Both the position numbers and the translations under genes were made by a program. This document shows, piece after piece, positions 63,569-64,000 of a stretch of DNA of 64,000 nt; position 1 is the stretch's first letter; every line of letters begins with the position of its first letter. The notes beneath the pieces were generated by a model, which searched no databases, was not told the DNA's origin, and saw only the letters and a program-made list of their open reading frames with translations. This DNA comes from Actinomyces sp. oral taxon 897 (lineage in GTDB: Bacteria > Actinomycetota > Actinomycetes > Actinomycetales > Actinomycetaceae). Where the stretch lies: contig NZ_CP027236.1 in NCBI RefSeq assembly GCF_002999235.1, forward strand, positions 930,001-994,000, written 5' to 3'.

Positions 63569-64000
63569 GTGACAGACACCGTCTACGACATGGTCGTCCT
63601 GGGCGCTGGCTCAGGCGGCTACGCCGCCGCCCTGCGCGGTGCCCAGCTGGGTCTGAGCGTCGCCCTCATCGAGGCGGACAAGGTCGGGGGACCTGCCTGC
63701 ACCGGGGCTGCGTGCCCACCAAGGCGCTGCTGCACGCCGCCGAGACCGCCGACGCCGTGCGCGAGGCCGCCGCCGTCGGCGTCAGGGCCGCCTTCGAGGG
63801 CGTGGACATGCCCGGCGTCCAGGCCTACAAGAACGGCATTGTCTCGCGCATGTACAAGGGCCTGCAGGGCCTGGTCTCCTCCCGGGGCATCGACCTGGTC
63901 CGGGGCTGGGGCCGTCTGGTGGACGCGAGCACCGTCGAGGTCGACGGGCGCCGCGTCACCGGGCGCAACGTGGTGCTGGCCTCCGGCTCCTGCGCCAGGA
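63569..64000 (+). CDS. lpdA: Dihydrolipoamide dehydrogenase (partial, with one frameshift)
   Basis: Flavoprotein that reoxidises dihydrolipoamide in 2-oxoacid dehydrogenase complexes. The first frame encodes YDMVVLGAGSGGYAAALRGAQLGL (FAD-binding Rossmann) and VALIEADKVGG. The active-site disulphide motif should then read GTCLHRGCVPTKALLHAAE; the sequence gives GGGGG ACC where GGGGGC ACC is expected, so one C is lost at 63690/63691 and the cysteine motif continues in another frame to the window edge (for example GIVSRMYKGLQGLVSSRGIDLVRGWG). AAGGAG precedes the GTG by eight bases. The gene runs off the right end. As in pepA and treY, the gap follows a homopolymer, so a sequencing error is possible. 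Confidence 0.85.
   Translation, partial: MTDTVYDMVVLGAGSGGYAAALRGAQLGLSVALIEADKVGGPACTGAACPPRRCCTPPRPPTPCARPPPSASGPPSRAWTCPASRPTRTALSRACTRACRAWSPPGASTWSGAGAVWWTRAPSRSTGAASPGATWCWPPAPAPG

Overview
The window is very GC-rich (visibly about 70% or more) chromosomal DNA of a high-GC Gram-positive bacterium. Its content (Pup ligation locus, PdtaR-type ANTAR regulator, DUF3000 protein, polA-rpsA-coaE neighbourhood, GlgX/TreY/TreZ, pyruvate formate-lyase) points to a fermentative actinomycete, most likely Actinomycetaceae (Actinomyces/Schaalia type). The genus is inferred from gene content only. Most genes are housekeeping genes with GTG or ATG starts, often coupled by 4-base GTGA or ATGA overlaps.

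Layout. 1-4.1 kb: partial coaE, pcp, a membrane-anchored Asp-box protein and rpsA, with a 22-bp tandem repeat array between pcp and the Asp-box gene. 4.1-9.7 kb: polA, a PaaI-type thioesterase, an ANTAR response regulator, an unusual tRNA with anticodon CAA, and pyk. 9.7-14.1 kb: lgt, a TrpC homologue that has lost its catalytic residues, a P-loop kinase, hisI, a DUF2752 tail and hisF. 14.1-22.8 kb: the pupylation operon trmI-arc-dop-pup-pafA-FKBP with no proteasome genes between pup and pafA. 22.8-24.4 kb: a lower-GC insert with a solitary PD-(D/E)XK-like gene next to a mosaic of short repeats. 24.4-27.9 kb: an M50 protease, a RecB-type nuclease and an aldo/keto reductase. 28-37.6 kb: an acidic small protein, an FAD oxidoreductase, a septum-formation-like lipoprotein, an M3 peptidase, a DHA2 exporter, a GNAT/NTP-pyrophosphohydrolase fusion and an AI-2E-family permease. 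37.6-42.1 kb: tRNA-Leu(GAG), a sugar-phosphate mutarotase, a HAD phosphatase, a second AI-2E permease, a PAP2 phosphatase, tRNA-Val(GAC) and tRNA-Gly(GCC). 42.2-49 kb: glgX followed by treY and treZ, both interrupted. 49.2-57 kb: DUF3000, rnd, pflA, a separate glycyl-radical subunit, pflB lacking that domain, and dxs. 57.3-64 kb: an S9 peptidase, a ClC channel, a small membrane protein, pepA and partial lpdA; the last two each carry one frameshift.

How the genes work together. PafA ligates Pup to lysines, Dop removes or deamidates Pup, and Arc unfolds tagged proteins. Without a 20S core in the locus, and with an Arc C-terminus lacking the proteasome-docking tail, this looks like pupylation used for unfolding or storage rather than proteasomal degradation. 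PflB, the detached radical subunit and PflA form one anaerobic pyruvate-to-formate module. GlgX with TreY/TreZ would convert glycogen to trehalose, but here TreY is frameshifted and TreZ has an internal deletion, so that branch appears broken unless the TreY shift is a sequencing error.

Most noteworthy: the proteasome-less Pup locus, the split pyruvate formate-lyase, the catalytically dead TrpC homologue, a 79-bp element with alternative pairings at 49.06-49.14 kb, and the lower-GC PD-(D/E)XK insert.
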